Assembly (NCBI RefSeq): GCF_001550095.1
Contig: NZ_LRUC01000041.1
Location: 1 to 64,000, forward strand
Direction: 5' to 3'
Source: Celeribacter ethanolicus
GTDB lineage: Bacteria; Pseudomonadota; Alphaproteobacteria; Rhodobacterales; Rhodobacteraceae
Length of the DNA stretch: 64,000 nt
Numbering within the stretch: position 1 is the first letter of the stretch; every line of letters starts with the position of its first letter. The notes beneath the pieces are model-generated. The model was given only the letters and a program-made list of their open reading frames with translations, had not been told where the DNA came from and did not search any database. Of this stretch, positions 53,237 through 63,958 are shown in pieces. Made by a program: the position numbers and the translations under genes.

Positions 53237-56200
53237 ATGGTTCGCTTTTTCATCCACCGCCCCGTCTTCGCCTGGGTTCTCGCCATCGTGACGATGCTCG
53301 CGGGCATCTTCGCCTATACCCAGCTTTCCGTGTCGCAATATCCCGATATCGCCCCAACGACCGTGCGTATCTCCGCCAGCTATTCCGGAGCCACGGCCGA
53401 TGCGGTCGAAAACTCCGTGACCTCCGTTCTTGAAGATGCGCTGACTGGGATCGACGGCGTGCTTTATATGCAGAGCTCGTCGAGCGAGGGCTCCTCCTCG
53501 ATCTCACTGACCTTCGACGAAAGCAACGATCCGATTGACGCGCAAAACGAGGTCCAATCGAAAATCTCGCAAGTTGAAAGCCAGCTCCCCGACGCGGTTC
53601 AGGATTCCGGGGTCACCGTGTCGCGGTCTTCCTCCTCGATCCTGATGGTCGGCGCGATTGTTTCCACCGATGGCAGCTATTCCACGATCGAGTTGGGCGA
53701 TATTCTCGACAATCAGGTTTCCGGTCCTGTGCAGCGCACAGAAGGTGTTGGTGGGATCAACAGTTTCGGTTCCGGCTATGCGATGCGCATCTGGCTCGAT
53801 CCGCTCAAGCTTGCGCAATATAACCTGACGCCCGCTGACGTGACCGATGCAGTTCAGAACCAGAATACCACCGTGTCCGTCGGGTCTTTGGGCGAATTGC
53901 CCGTGGTCGAGGGCCAGCAATTCACCGCAACGATCACCGCGCAAAGCCAGCTCACCTCGGTTGAAGAGTTCGAGAATATCCTTCTTACGACCGAAGAGGG
54001 CGGGAGCAGCGTCGTCTTGGGCGATGTCGCCGACATCGAAATCGGGCAGGAGGATTACGGCTCCGACGCGCGGTTTAATGGCGCGAATGCGGCGGGTTTC
54101 GGCGTGAACCTCGCCACGGGGGCGAACGCGGTCGACACCGCCAATGCCGTGCGCGCGACGCTCTCCGAACTGGAGGCCTCTCTGCCCGCAGGTGTGGAAA
54201 TCCAATATGCCTATGACACCTCCCCCTTTGTCGAATTGTCGATTGAAAAGGTTTATCACACGCTGATCGAGGCCATCGTTTTGGTGTTCTTCGTGATCCT
54301 CGTGTTCCTGCAAAAATGGCGGGCAACCATCATTCCGATCATCGCCGTGCCAGTCGTTTTGGCCGGGACTTTCGCCGTGCTTGCGGCCCTTGGCTATTCG
54401 ATCAACACGCTGACGATGTTCGCCATGGTTCTGGCCATCGGGCTTTTGGTCGATGACGCCATTGTCGTGGTCGAGAACGTCGAACGCACCATCGAGGATG
54501 ACGGCCTTGCGCCTATGGCGGCGACCGAGAAAAGCATGGGGCAGATCACCGGCGCGCTCGTCGGCATTGCGCTTGTGCTCTCCGCCGTGTTCCTGCCGAT
54601 GGCCTTTTTCGGCGGCTCCACGGGGGTGATTTACCGGCAGTTCTCGGTGACGATTATCACGGCGATGGTGCTGTCGGCGGCGGTTGCTTTGATCCTGACG
54701 CCCGCGCTTTGCGCCACGATCCTCAAGCCCGCGAAACACGGCGAAGGCCTCGCCCCCGCACGTTGGTTCAACCGCAATTTCGACCGGGCGAATGGGGGCT
54801 ATACCTCTGCCGTTGCGCGTATTCTCAAGCGTCCATTCCTTATGATCCTTGTGCTCGCGGCGTTCCTCGCCGGCGCCTGGGGCGTCTACACGCGTCTGCC
54901 GTCGTCCTTCCTGCCGCAAGAGGACCAAGGCGTGTTGATGGTCATGGTCAACCTGTCTGAGGGCTCCACCACGCCGCAAACCGAAGAGGTGGTGACCCAG
55001 GTCGAAGATTACCTGTTGAACGAGGAAAGCGCGGTCGTGGACAGTACCTTTGCGACGCTGGGCTTTGGCTTTGGCGGCACGGGGCAGAACACCGCGATGC
55101 TCTTCGTCAAACTCAAGGATTTCGATGAACGCGAAGGCGACGATCTGTCGGCCTCCGCCGTGGCGCAGCGGGCGACGATGCATTTCGCGGGGCTGCGCGC
55201 GGGGCAGGTGATGTTCATGCAACCGCCCGCCATTCCCGGCCTTGGCAATACCTCGGGCTTCTCCATGGAGCTTGTGGACTATGGCAACACCGGGCGTGAC
55301 GCCCTGATCGCGGCGGCTGAAGAGGTGGAAAGCTTGGCCAATCAGGACGGTCGCCTGCAAAACATCGACGTCTCCGGCGTCGACAGCGAAGCCGTTCTCA
55401 AACTGATCATCGACCAGCAGAAAGCCGAAAGCTTTGGTGTCTCGGTGAGTGAGGTAAATTCGATCCTCTCGACCATCTTTGCGGGGTCTTCGGTCAATGA
55501 TTTCGATTTCAATGGCTCTCTGCGTCCGGTGATCGTCATGGCAGATGCCAGCTACCGGATGCAGCCAGAAGACATCGAGGACTGGTATGCCCGCAACGCC
55601 GATGGCGACATGGTCTCGTTTGCGTCCTTCGTGACGACCGAATGGGTCTCCGTTTCGCCGACGCTGTCGCGCATGGATGCGATCGATTCCATCGAGATCT
55701 CCGGCTCCCCGGCCGATGGCACCAGCTCGGGCGAGGCGATGGATGCGATCCAGGCCCTCGCCGAAGGTTTAGACGGCGGCTACGGCGTGGCGTGGACGGA
55801 GCTGTCCTACCAAGAGCAGCAATCCGGCAACCAAGCGCCCTATCTCTACGCGCTCTCCGTGCTGGTCGTGTTCCTCTGTCTCGCAGCCCTTTATGAAAGC
55901 TGGTCGATCCCGTTCTCCGTGATGCTCTCCGTCCCGGTCGGTGTCTTTGGCGCGCTTTTGTTCGCGTGGCTGTTCGATCAGTCGAATGACGTTTATTTCA
56001 AGGTCGGCATTCTGACGACCATCGGCTTGGCCGCGAAAAACGCCATCCTGATTGTGGAATTCGCGCGTGGCCTCGAAGAAAAAGGCATGCCTGTCGTAGA
56101 GGCTGCGATCGAAGCGGCCAAGCTGCGTTTGCGCCCGATCCTCATGACCTCTCTGGCCTTTATGCTGGGTGTTCTGCCGCTGGCAAAAGCCTCGGGCGCT

Positions 56201-56335
56201 GGGGCCTCGGCGCAGAACGCCATCGGCTTTGCCGTTCTGGGCGGGATGGCCGCGGCGACCTTCATCGGGATTTTCATGGTGCCAGCCTTCTACGTGATCA
56301 TTCGAAAATTCACGTTGTCATGTGCGGCAAGGTAG
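53237..56335 (+). CDS. RND multidrug efflux pump (AcrB/HAE1 family)
   Basis: A 1,032-residue pump of normal AcrB length: TM1 at about 10-28, periplasmic porter loops, proton-relay Asp pair in GLLVDDAIVVVENVER, a 12-helix core and a C-terminal half starting about 530. It is HAE1 type (multidrug, lipophilic) rather than metal-exporting, since CusA-type Met motifs are absent. It starts 3 bp after the adaptor stop. Convergent with tctA, 32 bp away. A 618-codon frame on the opposite strand is a shadow. Confidence 0.95.
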   Translation: MVRFFIHRPVFAWVLAIVTMLAGIFAYTQLSVSQYPDIAPTTVRISASYSGATADAVENSVTSVLEDALTGIDGVLYMQSSSSEGSSSISLTFDESNDPIDAQNEVQSKISQVESQLPDAVQDSGVTVSRSSSSILMVGAIVSTDGSYSTIELGDILDNQVSGPVQRTEGVGGINSFGSGYAMRIWLDPLKLAQYNLTPADVTDAVQNQNTTVSVGSLGELPVVEGQQFTATITAQSQLTSVEEFENILLTTEEGGSSVVLGDVADIEIGQEDYGSDARFNGANAAGFGVNLATGANAVDTANAVRATLSELEASLPAGVEIQYAYDTSPFVELSIEKVYHTLIEAIVLVFFVILVFLQKWRATIIPIIAVPVVLAGTFAVLAALGYSINTLTMFAMVLAIGLLVDDAIVVVENVERTIEDDGLAPMAATEKSMGQITGALVGIALVLSAVFLPMAFFGGSTGVIYRQFSVTIITAMVLSAAVALILTPALCATILKPAKHGEGLAPARWFNRNFDRANGGYTSAVARILKRPFLMILVLAAFLAGAWGVYTRLPSSFLPQEDQGVLMVMVNLSEGSTTPQTEEVVTQVEDYLLNEESAVVDSTFATLGFGFGGTGQNTAMLFVKLKDFDEREGDDLSASAVAQRATMHFAGLRAGQVMFMQPPAIPGLGNTSGFSMELVDYGNTGRDALIAAAEEVESLANQDGRLQNIDVSGVDSEAVLKLIIDQQKAESFGVSVSEVNSILSTIFAGSSVNDFDFNGSLRPVIVMADASYRMQPEDIEDWYARNADGDMVSFASFVTTEWVSVSPTLSRMDAIDSIEISGSPADGTSSGEAMDAIQALAEGLDGGYGVAWTELSYQEQQSGNQAPYLYALSVLVVFLCLAALYESWSIPFSVMLSVPVGVFGALLFAWLFDQSNDVYFKVGILTTIGLAAKNAILIVEFARGLEEKGMPVVEAAIEAAKLRLRPILMTSLAFMLGVLPLAKASGAGASAQNAIGFAVLGGMAAATFIGIFMVPAFYVIIRKFTLSCAAR

Positions 56336-56367
56336 CGGCGGCAGATCTTCGCGGGGGGCGTAGGGCC

Positions 56368-57876
56368 TCAGGTCTCCGCCTCATCCGCTTCGGGTGCGCG
56401 ACGGCGCAGCACCTGTACCACGGCCATCACGATGAGTGCGCCGGCGGCGAGGATAAAGGCCGCGGCGATCGGGCGTTGCAGGAAGACCATCGGATCGCCT
56501 CGTCCAATCAGAAGGGCGCGCCGCAGGTTGGTTTCGATGAGAGGTCCCAAGACGAACCCCAACAATAACAGCGCCGGGTTGAACCGTGCCAGCGAGAGCG
56601 CGTAGCCGATGACACCGATGAGGGCGACGGCGAAGATGTCAAAGCTTGATCCTCGTACCGAATAGACGCCGAGGCTGACAAAGATCAGGATGGCGGGGTA
56701 GAGCCATCGGAACGGGATGCGCAGCATCGACACCCAGATGCCGATCAGAGGCAGGTTGAGCACCAACAGCAACAGGTTTCCGATCCCGAAACTCGCGATC
56801 AGGCCCCAGAACATGTCGGGGCGCGCGTCGAGCATCAAGGGGCCGGGCTGTACGCCGTGAATCACCAAGGCGCCCAGCATAAGTGCCATGATCGGATCGC
56901 CCGGAATGCCAAGCGAGAGCGTGGGGACGAAGGCGCTGATCGCGGCGGCGTTATTGGCCGCCTCGGGCCCCGCGATCCCTTCGACCGCGCCCTTGCCGAA
57001 TTGCTCTGAGCGGCGCGAGATGCGGCGCTCCGTGGCATAGGCGAGGAAAGACGAAATCGTCGATCCGGTGCCGGGGAGCGCACCGAAGAAACTGCCGAGA
57101 CTGGCGCCGCGCAAGGCGGGGAAGGGGATACGCCGCAGCTCTGCCCGGCTGGGCAGAAGATCGCGCAATGCGACGCGCGGCGGCACGCCGGTGCGTTCGG
57201 CGACACGAATGTTGGAGATTACCTCCGCCACGCCAAACAGGCCCATCGCCAGCGCCACGAGGTTGATGCCGTCCATCAGCTCGGTCTGGCCAAAGATAAA
57301 ACGCTGCTCGCCGGAATTCACATCGGTCCCGACACAGCCGAGGATCAGCCCCAGCACGACCATAGCCATGCTTTTCGCCGGGTGTTTCGCGCCGACCGTC
57401 GAGGCGGCAACCAGGCCGAGGATCATCATCGCGGCATATTCGGCCGCTCCAAAGGCAATCGCCGCCTGAGCCAAAGCGCCCGACAGCAGGATCAGCACGA
57501 GAATCCCAATCATAGAGCCTGCAAAGCTGGAGATCATCGAGGTGAACAGGGCCACGCCAGCGCGCCCCTTCTGGGCCAGCGGATAGCCGTCGAGCGTGGT
57601 GATTGCTGACTGCGGCGTGCCGGGCAGACGCAGAAGGATGGAGGCCACAGCCCCGCCATATTGCGAGCCGTAATAGACGCCGGCCAGCATCACCAGAGCC
57701 GCCTCGGGGGACAGGTAATAGGTGATCGGCAACAACAGAGAAATCGTGGCCATCGCTCCGATGCCGGGCAAAACGCCGACGAAGGTGCCCAAAAGCACGC
57801 CGAGCACACAATAGATCAACACGCCGGGCTGTGTCGCGACGCTCAGCCCGTGCAGAAATCCGTCCCACCCATTCAT
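56368..57876 (-). CDS. tctA: Tripartite tricarboxylate transporter permease TctA
   Basis: A 502-residue permease with 10-12 membrane spans and the TctA signatures GVLPGIGAMATISLLLP, YYGSQYGGAVASILLRLPGT and an internal repeat FGALPGTGSTISSFLAYATE. It transports a carboxylate delivered by TctC. Last gene of tctCBA; 13 bp after tctB. Confidence 0.93.
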   Translation of the reverse strand: MNGWDGFLHGLSVATQPGVLIYCVLGVLLGTFVGVLPGIGAMATISLLLPITYYLSPEAALVMLAGVYYGSQYGGAVASILLRLPGTPQSAITTLDGYPLAQKGRAGVALFTSMISSFAGSMIGILVLILLSGALAQAAIAFGAAEYAAMMILGLVAASTVGAKHPAKSMAMVVLGLILGCVGTDVNSGEQRFIFGQTELMDGINLVALAMGLFGVAEVISNIRVAERTGVPPRVALRDLLPSRAELRRIPFPALRGASLGSFFGALPGTGSTISSFLAYATERRISRRSEQFGKGAVEGIAGPEAANNAAAISAFVPTLSLGIPGDPIMALMLGALVIHGVQPGPLMLDARPDMFWGLIASFGIGNLLLLVLNLPLIGIWVSMLRIPFRWLYPAILIFVSLGVYSVRGSSFDIFAVALIGVIGYALSLARFNPALLLLGFVLGPLIETNLRRALLIGRGDPMVFLQRPIAAAFILAAGALIVMAVVQVLRRRAPEADEAET

Positions 57877-57889
57877 CGTCTTACGCCTC

Positions 57890-58333
57890 TCATCGTCCCG
57901 GCCAGAGCGGGACGGTCATTTTCAATCCGAAGGAAAACACCGCGACCGACAGCGCGGTGACCACGAGGGCCAACACGATGCGCCAGCCGATCCGCCGATC
58001 CGGGGCCGCGAGCGACGCGATCAGCACGCTGGTCAATGTCACCAGAACAAGCCCCAAGCGGTCGAGACCGGCGGCGAAGATCAGGATCGCCGCCAGCACG
58101 GCGAGGCATTCTTTCCACGCGATCTGGACCGCGTCATCCTGCCGGGCCAAGGCAGGAAGCGCGACCATCCCCCCCAGAAGTGCCAAGGCTGCGCCAAGGA
58201 CAGCCGGGAAAAACCCGGGCCCCATCCGGCGCAGGGAGCCAATCTCGTAGTGCGCCAGCGTGTAGAAGACGACGAAGAGGCCGATGGCGGCCAGAAGGAC
58301 GCCACCAACGAGATCAGGAATGTCGCGCTTCAT
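57890..58333 (-). CDS. tctB: Tripartite tricarboxylate transporter small subunit TctB
   Basis: A 147-residue membrane protein with four hydrophobic spans (about 8-27, 38-62, 75-110, 118-140) and RMGPGFFPAVLGAALALLGG, the typical TctB segment. It lies between tctC and tctA with 3- and 13-bp gaps. Confidence 0.88.
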   Translation of the reverse strand: MKRDIPDLVGGVLLAAIGLFVVFYTLAHYEIGSLRRMGPGFFPAVLGAALALLGGMVALPALARQDDAVQIAWKECLAVLAAILIFAAGLDRLGLVLVTLTSVLIASLAAPDRRIGWRIVLALVVTALSVAVFSFGLKMTVPLWPGR

Positions 58334-58336
58334 CGG

Positions 58337-59317
58337 TTACTCTTTCGCGTCGATCCGGTCGAGCACGGCACCCCAGACCTTGGTGTCTTCTGCGATACGC
58401 TGTTGCAATTCTTCGGCGGAGCCGCCGGCCGCTTGCCAGCCCATGTCGAGCAACCGCTTTTGCACAGCCTCATCCGCAAGGATGGCGTTGATATGGGTGC
58501 TCAGCGTGTCGACAATCGCCTCCTCTGTTCCGGCGGGCGCGATGAAGGCGTTCCATAGCTCGGCGCGGAAATCAACGGGCAACCCGGCCTGACCGGCCAT
58601 GACCGGCACGCCGGGGGCCTGTGCGAAAGGCGTCTCGGAGGTGATGCCGAGGATTTTCACTTTGCCCGCTTCGACATATTGCATGGCCGCAGAGGGGGCC
58701 ATGAAACCGCAATCGATTTCATGACCAATGATCGCGGTCGTGACTTCGGCATAGGAGGTGAAGGGAATGTGGAGCATCTCCACACCGGCACGGTCCGAGA
58801 ACAGCTCGGCCGTCAGATGCGCGCCCGAGCCTTTGCCGACGGATCCATAGGCGAGGGCTTCGGGTTCTTTGCCAGCGGCTTGGACAAAATCCGCGAGGTT
58901 TTCGGCGGGGAAATCGGCGGCAACGACAAGCACCAGCGGCGAGGTCGCGATCAGGGTCACCGGAACAATATCTTCGGCGACGTCATAGCCAAGGCTCGGC
59001 GTCAGGCGCGGCGCCGTGGTGAGCGGTCCGTTGATGGTGGTGGCAAAGGTGTTCTTTTGATCCTGAGCGTTCAGCATCTGCTGAATGCCGATCACGCCAC
59101 CGGCGCCGGGTTTGTTTTCGATCACGATCGGCTGACCCAGTTTTTCGGCCAGCGGTTCGGTCACGATGCGGGCCAGAAGGTCAGGGGAGGAGCCTGCGGG
59201 GAAGCCCACATAGACATGCTGAGGCTGGCTCGGCCAGGTGGCGTCCTGTGCCAGAGCGGGTTTGCAAAGCGTCATGGCGGCGGCACCCAAAAGGGCCGCG
59301 CGGCGCGAAATGATCAT
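58337..59317 (-). CDS. tctC: Tripartite tricarboxylate transporter binding protein TctC (Bug family)
   Basis: A 326-residue periplasmic Bug protein with a signal peptide (MIISRRAALLGAAAMTLCKP, cleavage after ALAQ) that includes an RR pair. Bug motifs are VYVGFPAGSSPDLLARIVTE and VIENKPGAGGVIGIQQMLNA. The ATG at 59317 is preferred to one at 59338 since it gives a proper signal peptide. The substrate is unknown; glycerol-module neighbours hint at a C3 carboxylate (speculative). Confidence 0.9.
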   Translation of the reverse strand: MIISRRAALLGAAAMTLCKPALAQDATWPSQPQHVYVGFPAGSSPDLLARIVTEPLAEKLGQPIVIENKPGAGGVIGIQQMLNAQDQKNTFATTINGPLTTAPRLTPSLGYDVAEDIVPVTLIATSPLVLVVAADFPAENLADFVQAAGKEPEALAYGSVGKGSGAHLTAELFSDRAGVEMLHIPFTSYAEVTTAIIGHEIDCGFMAPSAAMQYVEAGKVKILGITSETPFAQAPGVPVMAGQAGLPVDFRAELWNAFIAPAGTEEAIVDTLSTHINAILADEAVQKRLLDMGWQAAGGSAEELQQRIAEDTKVWGAVLDRIDAKE

Positions 59318-59448
59318 GGTAGAGCCTCCCGGGGTCATATGTGGCGTAACAGCCGTAAATCGCGCGCAAGATTGCGGAAAGCGCGGGATTCGGCAAGGCG
59401 TCGTCAGGATTTACTTTCGCGGCAGTGGCGTGCGCTTTTGGCCTCGGA

Positions 59449-60606
59449 TCAGGCGGAGAGCTTTAGAATTTGCTGCACCTCGGCGAGACTGAGCCGGACA
59501 GGGTTGGCCTGTGTGGAAGAGGCCGACAGGGCATGTCGCGCGGTTTCCTCCCAAAGCGGCGGGCCGCAGTGCAGCTCAGCGAGAGAGGCCAGCCCATGCC
59601 TGTCAATGAAAGCGCGCAGGGGCAGTCCAAGCCCGTCTTGCAACCACCGTTCGATCTCTTCGCAGCGCGCGGTGGGTTTGCCTGCTTGCGTCAGCGCGGC
59701 ATGATTGACCGTCAGGGCAGCAGGAAGCAGACGCCCGCAGATCGCGCCATGGGCGCCCCCGCGACTGCCGATGACGGCGGCGAGGCCATGCACAATCCCA
59801 AGCCCGGAATTGGCCAGCGCCAGACCGCTCAGATAGCTGGCTTTGGCCAAAGTGTCGCGCGCGGTTTCATCCTCATGTGTCATGAGTGTCTGAAGCGCTG
59901 CGGCCGCAGGCCCGATCATGCCGCGGGCGAGGGCATCGGTGAGCGGATTGGCGCGGTTCGACAGGTAGCTCTCGATCAACTGTGTCAGCGCATCCAACCC
60001 GGTCGACAGGGTTAGGGATTTGGGCAGACCATCGGTCAGGGACGCATCAACCACCGCAAGGTCCGGCACGAGACGTGGATCGCGCAGGCTGATTTTGAGC
60101 CCTTGTTCCGGTACACCGATCACCGCGTTGCGGGTGGCCTCTGCACCGGTGCCTGCGGTGGTCGGGATCGCCACAAAGGGCAGCGGGGCGTTGAGTTTGG
60201 GCGCGGGATTTGGCCTGAGGCCGAGATGATCCAACACATCGCCCTCGGAGACACACAGCCCCGACACCGCCTTGCCCAGATCAATCACCGCACCGCCGCC
60301 AATGGCGACGATACACTCGGCGGCGGACGCACGGGCGCGAGCCACCGCGTCGCGGACCTGATCAACAGTCGGCTCGCCTCGGGCGGTAAGGGATGTGACC
60401 TGTGCCCCAAGCGTGTCGAGTTCTTCGATCAGCACATCGGCCCAAAGGACCGAGGCGCTGCGCAAGATGAGGACCTTTTGCCCCCTCTCGCGCACCAAAG
60501 CTGCGACCTGATCCTTTGCGCCACGTCCGATCAGACAGCGAGCGGGCGCAGTAAAGGCGAGATCCGCGACCGGATTGGACGCGAGGCTGTCGGCGAGACC
60601 CGGCAT
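59449..60606 (-). CDS. Iron-containing alcohol dehydrogenase
   Basis: A 385-residue group III (Fe-ADH) enzyme. Features: nucleotide-binding IVAIGGGAVIDLGKAVSG (about 78-95), PTTAGTGAEATRNAVIG and the metal-binding GIVHGLAAVIGSRGGAHGAICG block. It overlaps the glpK stop by 1 bp (TGATG), so it is coupled to glycerol kinase and probably oxidises a glycerol-related alcohol or aldehyde. A shared operon with tctCBA is possible (131-bp gap). Confidence 0.85.
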   Translation of the reverse strand: MPGLADSLASNPVADLAFTAPARCLIGRGAKDQVAALVRERGQKVLILRSASVLWADVLIEELDTLGAQVTSLTARGEPTVDQVRDAVARARASAAECIVAIGGGAVIDLGKAVSGLCVSEGDVLDHLGLRPNPAPKLNAPLPFVAIPTTAGTGAEATRNAVIGVPEQGLKISLRDPRLVPDLAVVDASLTDGLPKSLTLSTGLDALTQLIESYLSNRANPLTDALARGMIGPAAAALQTLMTHEDETARDTLAKASYLSGLALANSGLGIVHGLAAVIGSRGGAHGAICGRLLPAALTVNHAALTQAGKPTARCEEIERWLQDGLGLPLRAFIDRHGLASLAELHCGPPLWEETARHALSASSTQANPVRLSLAEVQQILKLSA

Positions 60607-62096
60607 CAGACCAGCATCGTGGCACGAACGGCCCGCGCCCAACCGTCGCATTTGGCCTGCCGCGTCGCCTCATCCATGGTCGGCTCAAAGGTGCGCTCCA
60701 GCGCCCATGTGGCGGCAAAGCCCTCCATGTCGGGATAGACGCTCGCCCGCTGACCGGCGAGCCAGGCGGCGCCCATGGCCGTGGTCTCGAGGACTTTGGG
60801 GCGGTCGACGGGCGCGGAAATGATGTCGGACAGGAATTGCATCGCAAAATCCGAGGCACTCATGCCGCCATCGACGCGCAGCGCCGTGGTGGCGTCGCCC
60901 TGCCAATCGGCATGCATGGCCTCTAAGAGGTCGCGGGTTTGATAGCCGACGCTTTCAAGCGCGGCGCGGGCAAATTCCGCAGGGCCTGAGTTGCGTGTCA
61001 TCCCGAACATTGCCCCCCGGCATTCCGCATTCCAATAGGGCGCGCCAAGCCCCGTGAAGGCGGGCACAAGGATCAGGTCCTGCGTTTTGTCGGCGCTTTC
61101 GGCCAGGGGCTGAGTCTCGGAGGCCTCGCGGATGATTTTCAGCCCGTCGCGCAGCCATTGCACCACGGCACCGGCGATAAAGATCGACCCTTCGAGCGCA
61201 TAGGTCGTCTTGCCGCCGATGCGGTAGGCGATGGTGGTCAAGAGCCGGTTTTGCGACATCACCGGCGTCTCGCCCGTGTTCAAAAGCGCGAAACAGCCGG
61301 TGCCATAGGTCGATTTCACCATGCCCGGTTTGAAACAGGCCTGACCGATGGTAGCCGCCTGTTGGTCGCCCGCGATGCCCAAAATCGGGATCGGACGGCC
61401 AAAGAGATCGGGGCGGGTTTCGCCGAAATCGGCATCGCAATCGCGCACCTCTGGCAGCATCGCCATCGGAATGTCGAAGCGTTTGCAAATCGTCGTGGAC
61501 CAATGGCCTTTGCGGATGTCGTAAAGCATGGTGCGCGCGGCGTTGGTGGCGTCGGTGGCATGGACCTTGCCGCCCGTCAGTTTCCACACCAGCCAGCTGT
61601 CAACCGTGCCAAACAAAAGTTCGCCCGCCTCGGCGCGGTCGCGCGCGCCTTCCACGTTGTCGAGAATCCATTTCAGTTTCGTCGCCGAGAAATAGGGATC
61701 GAGCAACAGCCCGGTCTTTTCCGTGACGACCTCTTCAAAGCCCTCCGCCTTAAGCGTCTTGCACAGCTCGGAGGTGCGGCGGTCCTGCCAGACGATGGCA
61801 TTGTAGACCGGCTGGCCGGTGGTCTTGTCCCAGACAAGCGTGGTTTCGCGCTGGTTGGTGATGCCGATCGCGGCGATTTGTGACACGTCGGCCGAGGATT
61901 TCTCGATCGCCGCACGACAGGTGGCCGCCGTGGTGGACCAGAGATCGAAGGCGTCATGTTCGACCCAGCCGCTTTTGGGGAAATGCTGTTCGAATTCTTC
62001 CTGCGCGGTGGCTGTGACGGACAAATCTCCGTCAAACAGAATGGCGCGGGTCGATGTGGTGCCCTGATCAATGGCAAGAATATAGGTCACATGCAT
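60606..62096 (-). CDS. glpK: Glycerol kinase
   Basis: A 496-residue FGGY kinase: N-terminal [15 protein letters not shown], substrate block [33 protein letters not shown] (FGGY signature region) and [14 protein letters not shown]. It phosphorylates glycerol to sn-glycerol 3-phosphate. The ATG at 62096 ([11 protein letters not shown]) has AAGGAG close upstream; a longer start at 62123 is less likely. It follows the GlpV binding-protein gene as in rhizobial glpSTPQUVK. Confidence 0.95.
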   Translation of the reverse strand: MHVTYILAIDQGTTSTRAILFDGDLSVTATAQEEFEQHFPKSGWVEHDAFDLWSTTAATCRAAIEKSSADVSQIAAIGITNQRETTLVWDKTTGQPVYNAIVWQDRRTSELCKTLKAEGFEEVVTEKTGLLLDPYFSATKLKWILDNVEGARDRAEAGELLFGTVDSWLVWKLTGGKVHATDATNAARTMLYDIRKGHWSTTICKRFDIPMAMLPEVRDCDADFGETRPDLFGRPIPILGIAGDQQAATIGQACFKPGMVKSTYGTGCFALLNTGETPVMSQNRLLTTIAYRIGGKTTYALEGSIFIAGAVVQWLRDGLKIIREASETQPLAESADKTQDLILVPAFTGLGAPYWNAECRGAMFGMTRNSGPAEFARAALESVGYQTRDLLEAMHADWQGDATTALRVDGGMSASDFAMQFLSDIISAPVDRPKVLETTAMGAAWLAGQRASVYPDMEGFAATWALERTFEPTMDEATRQAKCDGWARAVRATMLV

Positions 62097-62193
62097 CTCC
62101 TTGGTGGTCTCTGCTCGGTCCAAAGCTATGCCACCAGCGCTGGACGGAAAAGAGGGGGTAAAAGAGGGCGGTGATCCCGCCCTCTTTCAACAT

Positions 62194-63900
62194 TTACTGC
62201 CAGGAGGCGACGAGTTCGTCGTAGGAGACGGTTTGCGGCTCCTCGCGTTCGTTCTCGATGGCCGGTTTCGGCGCGCCTTCCATGGCGAGCCACTCCTCGG
62301 CGCTGGTCTCGTTGTTCATGACCGGCCCGAGGTCGCCCTGAATGCCAGCGCGTTCGAGACGCTCCATGACTTTCTCCATATCGGCGCAGAGGCTGTCGAG
62401 CGCATCCTGCGCGGATTTCGCGCCGGACATCGCGTCACCGATATTCTGCCACCAGAGCTGGGCGAGCTTCGGGTAATCCGGAACGTTGGTGCCGGTGGGC
62501 GACCAGCGCACGCGGTCGGGCGAGCGGTAGAACTCGACGAGACCGCCAAGTTTCGGCGCACGATCGGAGAAGCTCTCATGCTGGATGGTGGATTCGCGGG
62601 TGAAGGTCAGACCGACATGGGATTTCTTCACGTCGACGGTTTTGGACCCCACGAATTGTGCGTAGAGCCACGCGGCTTTGGCGCGATCATCCGGCGTGGA
62701 TTTCATCAGCGTCCAGGACCCCACGTCCTGATAGCCGACCTTCATGCCGTCTTCCCAGTAGACGCCATGCGGGCTGGGGGCGAGACGCCATTTTGGGGTG
62801 CCATCCTCGTTCATCACCGCCGGGCTGTCGACCAGAGGCGCGACGAAGGTGGTGTACATGAACATCTGTTGCGCGATGTTGCCCTGACCCGGAACCGGAC
62901 CGGCCTCCGAGAAGGTCATGCCCATGGCGGAGGGCGGCGAGTATTTGTTCAGCCAGTCGATGGCTTTCTCCACCGCATAGACCGCCGCCGGAGAGTTCGC
63001 CGCGCCGCCGCGTGCCATACAGGCGCCGACAGGTTGCGAGTTCTCGTTCACGCGGATGCCCCATTCATCGACCGGAAGGCCGTTGGGTTCGCCTTTGTCG
63101 CCCATCCCGGCCATGGACATCCATGCGTCGGTGTAGCGCCAGCCCAGGGACGGGTCTTTCTTGCCGTAGTCCATCGAGCCATAGACCTCGACGCCGTCGA
63201 TATTGCGACCGGTGAAGAATTCGGCGATGTCCTCATAGGCCGACCAGTTGACCGGAACGCCGAGGTCGTAGCCGTATTTCTCTTTGAACTCGGCCATGAT
63301 TGCGGGATCGGTGAACCAATCGTAGCGGAACCAGTAAAGGTTCGCGAATTGCTGGTCGGGCAGCTGATAGAGCTTGCCATCGGGTGCGGTGGTGAATTGC
63401 GTGCCGATATAGTCGTCGAGATCGAGACCGGGGTTGGTCACATCCGCGCCCTCGTTTGCCATCCAGTCGGTGAGGTTGCGCACCTGTTGATAGCGCCAGT
63501 GGGTGCCGATCAGGTCGCTGTCGTTGACATAGGCGTCATAGATGTTTTCGCCCGACTGCATCTGAGTTTGCAGTTTCTCGACCACATCGCCTTCGCCGAT
63601 CAGATCGTGGGTGATTTTGATGCCGGTGATTTTTTCGAAGGCGGGTGCGAGCACCTGAGATTCATATTCATGCGTGGTGATGGTCTCGGAGACCACTTTG
63701 ATCTCCATGCCCGCAAAAGGCTGGGCCGCGTCGATGAACCACTGCATTTCTGCTTCCTGATCGGCGCGCGACAGCGCCGACTGATCCCCGATTTCGGCAT
63801 CGAGGAAGGCTTTCGCCGCTTCCATATCGGCGAAGGCAGGCACCGACAAAAGGCCGAGGCCTAACGCCAGTGCGGTGGTTGTCTTGAGACGATGGTTCAT
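62194..63900 (-). CDS. glpV: Glycerol ABC transporter substrate-binding protein GlpV-like
   Basis: A 568-residue periplasmic protein with a Sec signal (MNHRLKTTTALALGLGLLSV, cleavage after AFA-DM). It is an unusually long solute-binding protein (most sugar SBPs are about 420), a hallmark of the glycerol transporter GlpV. Blocks include YDAYVNDSDLIGTHWRYQQV and GWRYTDAWMSMAGMGDKGEP. The downstream gene glpK and the upstream GlpU-like gene support the assignment. Confidence 0.88.
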   Translation of the reverse strand: MNHRLKTTTALALGLGLLSVPAFADMEAAKAFLDAEIGDQSALSRADQEAEMQWFIDAAQPFAGMEIKVVSETITTHEYESQVLAPAFEKITGIKITHDLIGEGDVVEKLQTQMQSGENIYDAYVNDSDLIGTHWRYQQVRNLTDWMANEGADVTNPGLDLDDYIGTQFTTAPDGKLYQLPDQQFANLYWFRYDWFTDPAIMAEFKEKYGYDLGVPVNWSAYEDIAEFFTGRNIDGVEVYGSMDYGKKDPSLGWRYTDAWMSMAGMGDKGEPNGLPVDEWGIRVNENSQPVGACMARGGAANSPAAVYAVEKAIDWLNKYSPPSAMGMTFSEAGPVPGQGNIAQQMFMYTTFVAPLVDSPAVMNEDGTPKWRLAPSPHGVYWEDGMKVGYQDVGSWTLMKSTPDDRAKAAWLYAQFVGSKTVDVKKSHVGLTFTRESTIQHESFSDRAPKLGGLVEFYRSPDRVRWSPTGTNVPDYPKLAQLWWQNIGDAMSGAKSAQDALDSLCADMEKVMERLERAGIQGDLGPVMNNETSAEEWLAMEGAPKPAIENEREEPQTVSYDELVASWQ

Positions 63901-63958
63901 TGGTTTCCTCCCTATGTGAACCTATATTTTTAGGTGTCGATCCGTCGCGGGGGCCTCC

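Noticed and set aside
53504-55360. 618-codon open frame antisense to the RND pump
   Set aside because: Low-complexity His/Arg/Gly-rich translation with no motifs, fully inside the AcrB-type gene.
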